A stretch of DNA of 64,000 nt, taken from positions 807,297 through 871,296 of the forward strand of contig JAMWFC010000049.1 in NCBI GenBank assembly GCA_027475525.1, read 5' to 3'. The notes beneath the pieces are model-generated. The model did not search any database. It was not told the origin of the DNA and saw only the letters and a list, made by a program, of their open reading frames with translations. The stretch's first letter is position 1. Each line of letters opens with the position of its first letter. The position numbers were made by a program, and so were the translations under genes. Of this stretch, positions 46,001 through 58,300 are shown piece by piece. The stretch is from Macrolepiota albuminosa (Eukaryota; Basidiomycota; Agaricomycetes; Agaricales; Agaricaceae).

Positions 46001-47966
46001 GGATGCCTGGGCAACTTTGCTTGTACGGCTGGGTGGCCATACTTCTCTCTGAGGGCAGTAATCCTCAGCTCACTGTCATCCAGCGTGTGCAGTCACGCAG
46101 GCACCTCCTTCTTGCTTCTCCGCAACATCACAGACAGTCCATCAAAAAACACCTCACTCGGTGGTGATATCTCATCATTACTAGCCTGACAATACGACTC
46201 CTCCTTTGATGTCCAGCATGGTCTATTCCACGCATATATTGATGCCACTAGCTCATTCCACTCAGCAGGCATTCGTGGGTCAAACACCCATTCAAACGTG
46301 GGATGAGGTACCAGTCGATCCCAGATTGACCGATTCGTATGTGTGGAGGATGCCCCATCCTTCATCAGTTCCTGTTTGTCATCTGTTACCAAGTCCTCAA
46401 CCTTCACTTGCGACAACATCGGTTGGCACTCTGTGCTTGCCATGTGCTGAGGCTGCTTGTCCTCAGGCTTACTCTGTCTTTCACACTTCATCTTGAGGCT
46501 CTCCCCCCTCTTCAGAGTACGTTCATACTCTACAGCCTTGCTTTCCAGCATCAACACCACTGGGCTATCTGTTGGCAAGCTCACATGAGCTTGCTCCTCA
46601 TCTTCTCCATCCTCCACCATAGGCAATTTATTGCCTCCGTCTAGTCAGTGTCGCCTGACTAGCACCTTCTTTTCTGTGGCACGGTGTCGATGGAGATGTC
46701 CATCACCATTATCTATGGTCACCCACCACTATCTCATTCTTCTTGAAATCAAGCAGAACATTGTGCTTCCTCATATACGGCGTGCCTATAATCATGTCAT
46801 AACAATCAAAATTTGCTACGTCAAGGTACTCTTTCGTCCTTGATTTTGCACAGGCAATACTCACCTGCATGCCAAACTGTACTGCAGCTCAACTGCCCAC
46901 AGTGCCCAATTGAAGGAGTAGTGGCTCCTTCAACTCACTGACAGAAATATCATGCACTTGACAAAACTGAGGTGTCAGTCATACTACCTGAATCCCACAA
47001 TGTCCATGCCTTGTGGCCATCCACCTCCACATACGACACCAGGCACTCCTTGTCCTTGCACTTCAATACCGGTCTCACCAGCTTCTCCGGAGCCTTGTGA
47101 AGGTGTACCTATATACACCTTCACGTTGGCTGCTCCAACTGGTTGGTCTAATGTGCTGGCTGGGTAGTCCGTCAGAGCTCCCATGAATTCTGAGTCTGAC
47201 CCATGGGCATAATAGTCGTTGTCATATACGTCAACCTCAACATACTCGTCATCCGACAACCCTTCTATTACAGAGGCGTTCTCATCCTCTGGTGCTTCAG
47301 GACTGAGGTTCTCCACCTCATCATCTTCTACGTCAGGTTCATTTCCTGAGTCTATCCCTTCAGCATCAGGGATAGCAGTGTGGGCTGCCTGTACATATGT
47401 GTGCAGCTTAGCCACTGGCCGTCCACCACTCTCTGGACATGCATTCATGAAATGCCCAGGTTGGCCACATTTGAAGCACTTATTTGCCAAGCTGCTTCAA
47501 ACTTCAGTCAGCAACTTGACCTCACCAGCAGCCTGATGTGGCTGAGCACCCTCCTGGTGCAGGCCCCTCTGAACATTCTGTGCCGGTGCATCCCTACGGT
47601 CTACTGGTCAGTCGCTTCTGCCAAGGTGCTGCTCTCACTATGAACCTCGGGTTTGTATTGCCCACCATCTCTTTTTGACAGGCCCAGAAGGTGCCTACCT
47701 TCCAAGGCTCGGTCTTTTTCGTCGATCAAATCTTTGAGCTATGTAGCCCAAAGTGTTGTGCTATTTTGTGGGCTTGTTTGTAGCGCAATGCATGTGCTAT
47801 GAACTCCTCAACGGTATTCACTTTGGGTGATAGCCCATCATCGCAAATGCGAGACTCTCTCATTGCATTGGGTATCCCATGCAGGAAGGTATCAATCATT
47901 ACCCAGTTGTCTGGATAAATAGACATATTCTGCATGTGGTCGATCAAGGTGTCATAGAAACCTTAC
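43091..47966 (-). pseudogene. Chromovirus E pol and gag 3' part (broken)
   Basis: From right to left: gag (MIDHMQNMSIYPDNWVMIDT), zinc knuckle CFKCGQPGHFMNAC (about 47,450-47,490), protease WDSGSMT (about 46,985), linker (DPRMPAEWNELVAS, HEVNHEINLIDENK), RT, RNase H (VVHELKTLAILEALLKWEDK), integrase (KACQWSK, MDFVGPFPKSKG, SNRDTKF, TDSQTEQANRS) and chromodomain (EWFIEDILGHRWQEETHLEF) ending at 43,091. RT joins HIYLD directly to RPIHQHCF, an in-frame loss of about 112 residues that removes the second Asp of YLDD. TGA replaces Arg in the chromodomain lead (FPNxVTPKPYDFG) and in FEVxWSAGDMTW. Confidence 0.85.
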
Positions 47967-48213
47967 AAGTACGAATCCCGTTGAAGGCACAGCCTTGTTT
48001 CAACGCATCGCACCAATAGCAAGGCAGAGAGGCGGTAGGAAACCAGCAGCCCTCAGGATCGTTCTCAGACCAACACTTGTCACACTAAGAAAGAAGTCAG
48101 CGACGGCATCAACCTACCAATGGGCAAACCAGTACTTACTGCGCCAATCCCTTTCGTGGACGTACGCTGGCGTCGGGGGTGGGAAAAGGATGGAAGGGGA
48201 GACGCACAGCCTC
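47967..48213 (-). pseudogene. Fragment of the cysteine-cluster family inside E gag
   Basis: About 200 bp match 2,690-2,870 at roughly 90 percent by eye: the exon CDKCWSENDPEGCW with PCYWCDALK, the 55-nt intron (GTAAGTACTGG..TTTCTTAG) and the end of the preceding exon (KGIGA). It is placed between gag codons YTKQLG and FYDTLIDHMQNM. Because the intron is kept, the copy came from DNA or unspliced RNA, not from spliced mRNA. The left part (48,165-48,213) is not similar to the 2.8-3.0 kb gene, so the source was a paralogue. Confidence 0.75.
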
Positions 48214-48788
48214 CCCAATTGTTTGGTGTAGGAGGTCACAATGAATGCCTCCCGAGCATCCTGCATGGTGGATGCACTCACAAACTGGTTATATAATTCA
48301 AAGATTACATCCTTGAATGTCCATTGCTGTCGTATTCTCAGTATACACCTTTGTCGCCTCAGTTATTCCAGGCATTTTATTCCTGCTTTCAGAGGAGGTA
48401 CCACAGAGAATGCACGTACAGGTTGGTGATCTGTATAGTGCAATTTCCCTGCATCATTCCAATGCAGTGGGCTCTCCTGTCACCTGTCTTCCAGGAAATT
48501 GACTCGGATCCGCCATGGGTGGGTCCCCTCTCCTAGTATCAGGCTGTCATGTCTGTTGGACATATTGCCTTCTCATCTCGTCAATGGGTGTTATCCCATC
48601 AAATACGATCCCCTGGTCATCTATCCAGGAGTGTTCCTGATGCTTCAGGTCTTGGTTTTGCATGTGCTGATAAGCCACCCTCTCCACAAACTTATCTGCC
48701 AATGGCACTCAATTTGTCAGTGGAATATTCTCCTCTGACTCCTGTTTTGTGTGAGGGTACATTAGAATATATACTGACAATATCAAGG
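48214..48788 (-). pseudogene. Chromovirus E gag, upstream part
   Basis: The minus strand reads QGIVFDGITPIDEMRRQYV and VERVAYQHMQNQDLKHQEHS, matching D gag (QGIVFEGTKPIDEMHRQFV, DRVTYQRMRNGDLRTKGQS), then RQQWTFKDVIFELYNQFVSA and STMQDAREAFIVTSYTKQLG, matching the D capsid region. Several stops are present. It is cut at 48,789 by the mariner element; I find no more gag on the far side. Confidence 0.7.
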
Positions 48789-48790
48789 TA

Positions 48791-50234
48791 CAGTGGCTCA
48801 AAAAACTGTCTCAATGTTTTATACTTTTTGAAAGATGACATTGGCATGAAGGATGGGAAGTATGTAAAATCCTGATTAAATCATGTAAAATACTATGGCA
48901 TCGTAGCTACAGAATAAATCTTAGTTTATGTAATCAAGATCAAAACTGATGGAGCAATAGCCATTTTAAAATATTCACTCATTGGGACAGTTTTTTGAGC
49001 ATCTCTAATTTTTCAGGTTTATCCTTATTTTACTCAGAAATAAAGAGTAAGTTGCATGTGGGAATATAACCAAAGTCATGTGACCATGTTTAGATATATT
49101 TGGGAGTAGTTCAAGCTGGTTGAACCACATCTTGACCTTCAACCACTATCATGAAACCTATTCCTTCTGTACAACACTCTACTGTTGCTTCTCTTCTTGC
49201 TCAAGGGTATTCTCTGGTCAGATTGGAGCTCAAACTGGTCTAGGTAAGTCTACTACTGGGAGGATTGGTAGAGAGTTGGAGATGGACAAGGAAAACCATC
49301 CTGGAGGCCATCCTGCTAAGCTTACTCCATGTGATAAACAGGCTATTGTTTGACAAATCTCAACTAGGAGACTTGATACAGCTGTCCAGGCCACTAATTT
49401 TATCAACAACATCATTTCCAACCCTGTCTCTTTCAAGACTGTCTGAAATGTGTTGAAGGAGGAGGGGTATTGGTCTGCTACCAAGAGAAAAGTTCCTATG
49501 CTCAAAGCTAAACATTGACAACTACAGCTTAAATGGGCTCAGAAGCATCAGAACTGGACTATAGAGGACTGGAAAAGGGTGTTGTGGACAGATGAGACAA
49601 AGATTAATAGGATTGGGTCAGATGGGAAGCAGTATGTGTGGAAGCTACAAGAAGAAGACATTTCAAGACCGAACAACTACACCTACTGTGAAGCATGGAG
49701 GAGGGAATAATCTCATGGTATGGGGCTGTATGAGTTGGAATGGGGTAGAAAAGCTTGTAGAGGTGGTGGGGATCATGAATGCAGAGCAGTACTGTGAAAT
49801 TTTAGATGATGGAGCAAAGGAGAACTTTGAGAAGTTGGAGATGGAGGAGGGTGCCTACTACTTTCAACAGGACATGCATGAATTATGGGAGAGGGTTGCA
49901 AAGGAGTGGGATGAAATACCACCAGAGGTATGCCAAAGACTAATAGAAAGCATGCCTAGAAGGATTCAAGCAGTTATCAAGGCAAATGGAGGACATACAA
50001 AGTACTAGATACTAAAATTAGAGATGCTCAAAAAACTGTCCCAATGAGTGAATATTTTAAAATGGCTATTGCTCCATCAGTTTTGATCTTGATTACATAA
50101 ATCTACATTCATTTGTAGCTACGATGCCATAGTATTTTACATGATTTAATCAGGATTTTAAGTACTTCCCATCCTTCATGCCAATGTCATCTTTCAAAAA
50201 GTATGAAACATTGGGACAGTTTTTTGAGCCACTG
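48791..50234 (+). mobile_element. Tc1/mariner element with about 220-bp inverted ends
   Basis: It starts CAGTGGCTCAAAAAACTGTC at 48,791, ends with the inverse at 50,234, and is flanked by TA (48,789-48,790 and 50,235-50,236). The inverted ends reach to about 49,012 and 50,017. Each end carries the motif CTCAAAAAACTGTCxCAATG both at its outer and, inverted, at its inner border, so each arm itself looks like a small inverted-repeat element. Total 1,444 bp. Confidence 0.9.
49120..50008 (+). pseudogene. Tc1-type DDE transposase (broken)
   Basis: Motifs in order: KSTTGRIGRELEMDKENHPG (HTH region), NxVLKEEGYWSATKRKVPML (x is TGA), VLWTDETKIN with the first catalytic Asp, KHGGGNNLMVWGCMSWNGVE and YYFQQD with the second Asp. 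The next block (normally NDPKHTS to DLNPIEH) with the third acidic residue is missing; QQD runs directly into MHELWERVAKEWDEIPPEVC and the usual end RIQAVIKANGGHTKY. Stops at HPIVxQIS, TVxNVLK and KHxQLQLKW are all TGA where Arg is usual. One frame change occurs near 49,600-49,690. Inactive. Confidence 0.8.
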
Positions 50235-50236
50235 TA

Positions 50237-50629
50237 GCTACTCATCTGGCAGAGGGAGATCCAAAGAGAACAAGTCTAGGGATTCCCTATGCCAGGTTGG
50301 ACGCTTCTGGGGCCTCTGAAGCATGGGAAACAACTGTACAGTACAACAAAACCTTAAAAACTCGAAAATTGCCTACACAAAAACTTGTACAAATAAGGGC
50401 AAACTCTGGCATACTCTGGCTTATATAAGCAGTCTGGAAGCGGTGCTGAGTAGGCCCACACTTGTCTGAATGGTGGCTAAAGAACCAGAGCATCTCAAGG
50501 GCTGAGAGTAGTACTAACAGATAGTATTGAAAGAATAGAAACAGTAAAATGAAATAATGTCAGAAGAAATAAGAGAATGAATAGAAGGAGAGTGAAGAGA
50601 TAATGAGTGGGAAAAGGAAGAAATGAGGA
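50237..50629. other. Unassigned spacer between mariner and Gypsy C
   Basis: No recognisable gene or repeat. A minus open frame of 68 codons (50,493-50,287) shows no family features. If chromovirus E once continued here, its gag N-terminus is no longer visible. Confidence 0.35.
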
Positions 50630-52375
50630 GTCCCCTGACATACCCTGGCTGCGCAACATGAACCCCGACATTGATTGGAGGATGCTCACCATGACCTTCC
50701 TGGGACCTGAAGACCACCCCTTGACCACCGTGCACCTCCGGACCCTAGGGAGCAACCCAATGCCTGACACTCCTGGGATGGCAGCCGCGCCCCCCACACA
50801 TACGCCACCAACGCCCATCCAAACCTGCAAGGCCCCTGATCAACCCCCAAACATTCTTTGGAACAGGTACAAAGGGCCGAATTACCCGGGCTGGTCTCAG
50901 ACACGTGTCAAAACTGCTCCAGCCAATGCATCCACAACCCCAATTGACCCGAACACACTTGACATTAGGATCATTGGAGCCGCCCCCTTCACCCACCTCA
51001 TGAAGGACAGAACCCCCACGTTTCAGCTACACATCTTGCCATCTCTCCCAGAAGAACACCTACAAGGGGACGCTATCCTCCTGGAAAAGAAAACCAAGGA
51101 GCAGATCCTCCAAGAAGTAGTTCTCCCGGAGTATCATGAGTTCGCTGACATATTTTCCAAAGGAGACGCCAAGGAGATTCCCCCTTACCACCCCTATGAC
51201 CATACAATTGACCTCAAGGAAGGGGCTGCCCCCCCTTTCGGCAAGGTATACAACATGTTGGAAGTCAAACTCCGGGCCCTCAAGGACTACCTCGATGAAA
51301 TGCTCAGGAAGGGATTCATCTGACCCTCTGCCTCCACCGCCGGAGCCCCAGTTCTATTTGCCAAGAAGAAGGATGGTTCACTCCGACTCTGCGTTGACTA
51401 CCAGGGACTCAATAAGATCACCAAGAAGAACCGCTATCCGCTCCCGCTCATCGGTGATCTGGTCGATCAACTCCCCAGTGCCAAGGTTTACACAAAAATT
51501 GACCTACGCTCTGGCTACAACAACGTCTGCATCGCCCCAGGACACGAGTAGAAAACCATGTTCTGCACACGGTATGGTCTGTTTGAGTACCTTGTGATGC
51601 CTTTTGGAATGACTAACTCCCCCACCACATTCCAATACTTCATGAACGACATCTTCTACAACATGAGCAACATTTTTGTGATTGTCTACCTGGACGACAT
51701 CCTCATCTACTCTGACTCAAAGGAGGACTACCAGAAGCATGTCTGGCAAGTCCTTGAACGCCTCCAGGAACACAACCTCCATGCCAAGCCTGAGAAGTGT
51801 TCCTTCCACATGGAAGAGGTTGAGTATCTCGGTGTCATCATATCTCCGAATGGCATTCGCATGGACCCCCACAAGGTCAAGGCCATCGTCAACTGGCCGC
51901 GACCCCGGAACGTCAAGGAAGTACAATCCTTCTTGGGTTTCACTAATTTCTACCAGAGGTTTATAGACAACTACTCTGGCATCACAAAACCCCTCAACCA
52001 GCTCACACGCAAGGACGTCGCATGGAACTGGGACAGTAAGTGCCAGAGTGTCTTAACCTGCTCAAGGAGGCTTTCACAGCTGCCCCTGTACTCCAGCACT
52101 ATGACCCCGCCCTCCTAATCATCCTAGAATGTGACGCCTCTGACTACGCCATTGCCAGAATTCTCTTGCAGATGGGATCCGATGGTGGGGAGCCCTGGCC
52201 AGTCGCCTTCTACACCCAGTCCATGATTGACGCCAAGCTCAACTACGACATCTACGACAAGGAGCTCCTCATCATTGTTGAAGCCTTCAAACAATGGCGA
52301 GCCTACCTCGAGGAAGCTCAGCACTGGATCCAGGTCTACTCAGATCACAATAACCTGCAGTACTTCACCACAACC
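50630..52375 (+). mobile_element. Ty3/Gypsy copy C, internal fragment
   Basis: Plus-strand fragment of the A/B family. It starts at the end of the second protease (PWLRNMNPDIDW) and continues through the linker, RT ([32 protein letters not shown] near 51,690) and RNase H (ECDASDYAIARILL), stopping at LQYFTTT exactly where the 5' LTR of copy B begins. It shares with A and B the TGA after Phe-Ile at the RT start (51,321). Other defects: TAG in GHExKTMF (TGG to TAG) and a one-base shift near 52,055 in SVLNLLKEAF. Confidence 0.85.
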
Positions 52376-53128
52376 TGTCATGACCCCTCCCCTCCAGGCC
52401 CACCCCGGGACACCCCCGGAACACCATCCGGGACCCTCCCTCCGACCTCACAGGACACGCCCCACCATCACAACCACCAACATCGCCATCACATGCATCA
52501 AGGACCGCCATCAGCCGCCACCAGCCCCGATCAACAATCGGATCACGCGACTCATTTCTGGCTATCACGCATCACGCATCACAGCTCCCTCCACGCCAAT
52601 TGATCGCACGCCCCACACGTGCGATCCCGGTATACAGCCCCTGCCGCTACTCAATGACCCCTGGAGCCCATCCCAGACATCCTGGAACCCTGAGACCCGG
52701 TCCCGTAGTACTTATAGCATAGTTCCCTGTGGTATTCGCTAGTCTTGATATTACATACACTGTTACATTGCATTACTTGGATTGTTGTGTGCCCTCTATT
52801 TTGACTGGTACACATTGACTGGCACGCTTGACTGGCATGCTTGGATAATCGCATGCTCCAAGACTGGTACGCACTTCGTGACTTTAACTTACTAACTTGG
52901 TCTCGTCTTAGAACCTCCGGTTCACGACTTGACCCCCACTCGAACTCCCCAGTTACCCACCACCCACAACCCCCAGACTAAGTCCCCTCTCCTGGAATTT
53001 CCCTGTCCACGTCTTGAACCCCGGAGTCCTAGCCCCAGAGTTCCAGACACCCGAGTATCCATGGGTCAAGTCCGCATTGTAAGGGCAATTGCTTTTCCAG
53101 AAAGCCCCCGACTCAGCAGAACCTGACA
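52376..53128 (+). repeat. 5' LTR of Gypsy B
   Basis: TGTCATGACCCCTCCCCTCC to CAGAACCTGACA, 753 bp, followed by TAATATCAAGACTC as in copy A. A likely promoter region is GTAGTACTTATAGC (about 52,703). Confidence 0.85.
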
Positions 53129-53161
53129 TAATATCAAGACTCCCTCCTTACACCGTTCTTG

Positions 53162-55305
53162 ATGGCTACGTATACTCACACTTACTACTCCACGGGCTAC
53201 CAGACTGACCCCTACGGACGCCCGGTACCCGAGCATTACTCTGCGCAGACCCCCCGCCCCGTCTATCCACCCCTCCTGTATGAACCTCTGTACCTCCACC
53301 GCCACTGGGCCCCCGACCCATCCCTCTATGATCTGGGGCCCTCAGCCAGCTGGGCCCCTCTGCCCAACTTAGCCATGGCACGACCCGTGGAGGTCCCCTC
53401 ATACCGGAGCATCCCCGGGGGCCTGTCAGAGACCCCACCAGTATCCAGTGGACCTCACCCGATTTCCCCTAGCGAGGGCCCCTTTGCACCCACCCCCTAC
53501 TATGGCTACCAGCGCCCTGCTCCCCAACCCCGAGAACCCCAAGGACCCCCCTACCCCGACTACCCCCCTTGTCACTACTTGACCGCCGCCCCACCCGCTC
53601 AAACCCCTCCCTCGCCAATGGGACGACGGCGCCTCGAGGAGTATGAACGGCAATGGGACGAAGTGCTCTGCTTACTCAGGATCTCGCCGGAGGACTTCGC
53701 GCAACAGGCAAGAGCGCTGCTCACGGAATTCGGGCACGATGACTTCGAAGGCACTCTGGAGGAATAGGCTCATTGCTTGGTCGAATTCAGGGATCGCCTC
53801 ACGCGAGGAGAACTCCCGGAGCAAACCATGGTAAAGTATAGGCACAATACAATCCTCCGAGAAGAATTGCAGCAGCTGCTCGACGAAGTCCACATGTCCC
53901 CCTCCCCTCGACCCCTCAACGACCCCGCGGACCCAGGTCGCTCAATTCACGTTTGACGGAAACCCCTGGAGCCGACCCCGGCAGCCCCAACAGCCCCCGC
54001 GGACCCCACTCCAGAACAACGACAATGGGAAGAGCAACAAAACGCCTCAGCCATATTGCGGTCCCTCAACCCGACTGGAGGCCTCTTCGATCAACCCGCT
54101 GCCCACACGGTAGGCTTGTCAACTCGCCGCAGGGCTAACTCCATTCCTAGTACCTTCGAGACCTGGGGACAGCCCCAAAGACCCCTGGAACCCCTCTCGT
54201 GAACAGACAATGCCCAACCCCTGGCCCTGGCAAACCCTGGCAGACCCCGCACGGACACCTCTAGCACGGACGACACGCTGTGCTACATCGACGAGCTCAC
54301 GCGTGGCAACAACAAACCGCATCCCGCCCCCACACCCGTCCTGGTACCGCCCCCTCCCTCAGCCCTGGCCTCTCCAGAACGCAACTTCCGCTGCGATCTG
54401 CCACCACACTTCGACCTACGAAACCCCCCACAACCCCCGATGCAAGCACGACCCTCCCGGGTTGAACGTCCCCCACACAACCCGGCACCCGACCCCCCTC
54501 CGCCCGACCCAACACCGCCGAACCCTCCCTGACCACCTCCGCCACCCCCAGCCGAACCTCGAGGACGACCCCCAGGCTCTCCACCTCCGCCACTCCCTGC
54601 GTGGAGACCCGGGCCCCCTCCTGGCAGGAACGAACCCTCCTGGGACAACGGGCCTCCCAGGTGTGGACCCCCAGGTTTTAAAAGCCTGACGCTTTCACGG
54701 GCCGGGACCCCCGAAAATGGCATACCTTCCTCACTCAGTGTCTCAATACATTTCAGGCAAAGCTGCTCACATTTCAGGTTGACAGCTCCCAGGTGGCCTT
54801 TGCTGCATCGTACCTCCAGGGGATCGCCTTTGACCACTACACGGCGCTCATCCAGTTCGACCCCAACAACCTGGCACTCTCCCGCTGGCAGGCCTTTGTC
54901 GATGAGTTCTCTGGGAAGTTCGGAATCTACGACACCATGGCTGAGGCCGAGGACAACCTCTTCAACCTCCGGATACGCTCAGAAGAACATTTCACCACCT
55001 TCATTGTACGTTTTGAGAAGGAAGCTTACAAGACAGGCTGGAACTACAGTGCCCTCCAGTACGCCCTCCGCTGCACCCTGCCGCAACGTATCAAGGATGT
55101 TCTCCGACTCGCCCCGAAACAACCCTCCTACGACGGATACAAGGCCCTCGTCATGCAGATTGACCAACGCTACTGGGAAGACCGCAGCGAGTACTTGAAC
55201 TCCCAACCCCCCTGGAACCCTAGGGGAGGACCCCCTTGGCCCTCCGGCGAAACCCCCAACCCCCAAAGTCAGAACCCCGGTCCCCCCGCGTTCCCCGGCG
55301 GCTGA
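53162..55305 (+). pseudogene. Gypsy B gag (broken)
   Basis: Begins MATYTHTYYSTGYQTDPYGR and stays open for 201 codons to a TAG at 53,765 (TGG in copy A). It continues FRDRLTRGELPEQTMVKYR and, after frame changes, the Pro/Gln linker; a TGA near 54,200 stands where A has CGA. Then TDDTLCYIDELTRGN, a Pro-rich stretch and the capsid-like domain (FTGRDPRKWHTFLT to GIYDTMAEAEDNLFNLRIRS and LPQRIKDVLRLAPKQPSYDG). It ends FPGG then TGA-C, with pol following in the same frame. The N-terminal Tyr/Pro-rich part is unusual for Gypsy gag and has no family I recognise. Confidence 0.8.
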
Positions 55306-58300
55306 CTCCCAGTGAATCGCGGCCTGCCCAATGCTAACCCCAGCAGCGGCGTCCACCCCCAGGCCCAACTCAACACCGCCGTGGCCGCCCACGACCCAGG
55401 TGACGCGCCAAGCCCCAAGGAACCCCCAGAAGACCCCGAAGACTTCGACTTCGACGACGAACAGGATGAGGAGGCCCTCCGGGCCAACCGGCTTCAAAAG
55501 AAGGGACGACCCTGGATCGAAGTCCCGACAAATGTGCAGGAACGACGGAGAAGGGAGGGTGTCTGCATACTCTGTGGTGAGAAAGACCATTTCATCTCCA
55601 AGTGCCCCAAACAACAGGTCATGGGACGTGCCACCTGGACCTTCGAAGGGGAGGATGCCACCTACGAGTATTCGGAAAACAACCTGGCAATTTAGACCTG
55701 GAAGACGCCCTAAATCGTGGAATTGACCCTGACGTCTTCTCCGCCCCAGTCTCACATCTTCGCTCCACAACACTCATACAGGACACCCTCACAGCTTACC
55801 TACTCTCCCACTCCTCGCACTCTCTCCTCCTCAAAACTCGCCTTACCCCCTCTGGAACCCCCCTCAACACCCTCGTTGACAGTGGCGCCACCAACAACTT
55901 CATCGATGAAGCATGGTCCACCTTCACCCCGGAACCCGCTCAGCGACTCCTGGTCCCAGTACAACTCTGCCTCTTCAACGGAGACGCCTCCACGGCGGGG
56001 GATATCACTCACTTCGTGCGTATGCCCGTTACTTTCGCCAACGGACAGACTCACACCCTCCAGATGTTGATAACCAAACTCCACCCTTCCGCACCCCTGG
56101 TCCTAGGGCTCCCATGGCTCCGAGACACCAATCCCTGCATCGATTGGCAACATCTTACCCTTCACCTGACCCGGGACCCGACGCCCAATGACCAGCAACT
56201 CCCCTTCGACATCCCCCACTCTCCTGATCTTACCCCAAAGGATGGACCCCCGCCACCCCCCGGGCTCCAGTCCCGCTTGTCCCAATCCTTTGTCATCAAT
56301 GCCAGGCTAGACGGCATCCCAGGACCGATATCGGCCCTCATCGACAGCGGAGCCACCAGAGTTTTCATCAGCGACGCCCTTGACCTCCCCCACGACTCCC
56401 TCGACCAGCCCCTCCGCCTGCAACGCCTTGACAGCACCCCCTCCTCCTCTGGCCCCATCCAGAGGTCTCACTCGGGACGCGTGACCCTGGACAACGACTA
56501 CAAGTTCACCTCCGACTTCCTGGTCACGCGACTTCATGAATCGACCCCGATGGTGCTGGGACTACCCTGGCTGCGCGACACGAACCTTGACATCAATTGG
56601 AGGACGCTCACCATGACCTTCCCAGGACCCGAAGACCACTCCTCAACTGCCGTGCACCTCCGGGCCCTAGGAAGCGACCCAACGCCCGACACCCCCAGGA
56701 CGACTGCCACGCCCCCCACGCCTGCACTACCCACACCCGTCCAAGCCCGCAAGGCCCCCGATCGGCCCCCAAACATTCCTCGGAACAAGTACAAAGGGCC
56801 GAACTACCCTGGCCAGTCTCAGACACGCATCACACCTGCTCCGGCCAATGTACCCACGACTCCGATCGACCCGAGCGCACTCAACATTAGGATCATTGGG
56901 GCCGCTCCCTTCGCCCGCCTCATGAGGGATGGGACTTCCACATTTCAGCTGCACACCTCGCCTTCTCTCCCAGAAGAACATCTACGAGGGGACGCTATTC
57001 CCCCGGAAAAGAAAACTGAGGAGCAAACCCTCCGAGAAGTAGTTCCCCTGGAGTATCACGAGTTCGCTGACGTATTCTCCGAAGGAGACGCCAAGGAGAT
57101 CCCCCCTCACTGCCCCTATGATCACACCATTGACCTTGAGGAAGGAGCCACCCCCCCTTTTGGCAAGGTATACAACATGTCGGAGGTCGAACTCCGGGCC
57201 CTCAAGGACTACCTCGATGAAATGCTCAGTATGAGATTTATCTGACCCTCCACCTCCACCGCCGGAGCCCTGGTTCTATTCGCCAAGAAGAAGGATGGCT
57301 CGCTCCAACTCTGCATCGACTACCGGGGACTCAATAAGATCACCAAGAAGAACCGCTACCCACTTCCGCTCATTGGCGATCTGGTCGATCGACTCTGCAG
57401 TGCCAAGGTTTACATGAAGATCGACCTCTGCTCCGGTTACAACAACGTCCACATCTCCCCAGGACACAAGTGGAAAACCACGTTCCGCACGTGGTATGGT
57501 CTGTTTGAGTACCTTGTGATGCCTTTTGGAATGACTAACTCCCCCGCCACGTTCCAATACTTCATGAATGACATTTTCCACGACATGAGCAACGTCTTCG
57601 TGATCATCTACCTGGACGACATCCTCATCTATTCCAACTCACCAGAGGATCACCAGAAGCATGTCCAGCAAGTCCTCAAACGCCTCCGGGAGCACAACTT
57701 CCACGCCAAGCCCGAGAAGTGTTCATTCCATATGGAAGAGGTTGAGTATCTTGGCGTCATCGTATCCCCAAACGGCGTTTGCATGGACCCCCACAAGGTC
57801 GAGGCCATCGTCAACTGGCCGCAGCCCTGGAACGTCAAGGTAGGAAGTACAATCTTTCTTGGGTTTTGCTAACTTCTACCGGAGGTTTATAGATAACTAC
57901 TCCGGTATCACGAAACCCCTCAACCGGCTCACGCGCAAGGACGTCGCCTGGAACTGGGACAGTAAGTGCCAGAGTGTCCTTAACCTGCTGAAGGAGGCTT
58001 TCACGACCACCCCCGTACTCCGGCACTACGACCCAACCCTCCTGATTATCCTGGAATGCGACGCCTCCGACTACGCCATTGCCAGGATCCTCTCACAGAT
58101 GGAACCTGATGGAGGGGAGCCCCGGCCAGTTGCCTTCTACACCTGGTCCATGATCGACGCCGAGCTCAACTATGACATCTACGACAAGGAGCTCCTCGCC
58201 ATCGTCGAAGCCTTCAAGCAATGGCGAGCCTACCTCGAGGGAGCCCGGCACTGGATTCAGGTCTACTCGGATCACAACAACCTGCAGTACTTCACCACGA

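Larger units (their letters stand above)
39746..48788 (-). mobile_element. Chromovirus E, 5'-truncated, related to D
   Basis: Minus-strand Gypsy element with 3' LTR (39,746-39,921), an extra 3' ORF, chromodomain, integrase, RNase H, RT, protease, zinc knuckle and part of gag, in the same order as D. The 5' LTR and gag start are missing; the right edge is the TA target of a Tc1/mariner element at 48,789. Gag also carries a 247-bp insert (47,967-48,213). Protein identity to D is high in pol (for example DIMQIGDCNAPATFQRLM region nearly identical) but nucleotide composition is clearly more A/T-rich. Confidence 0.9.
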
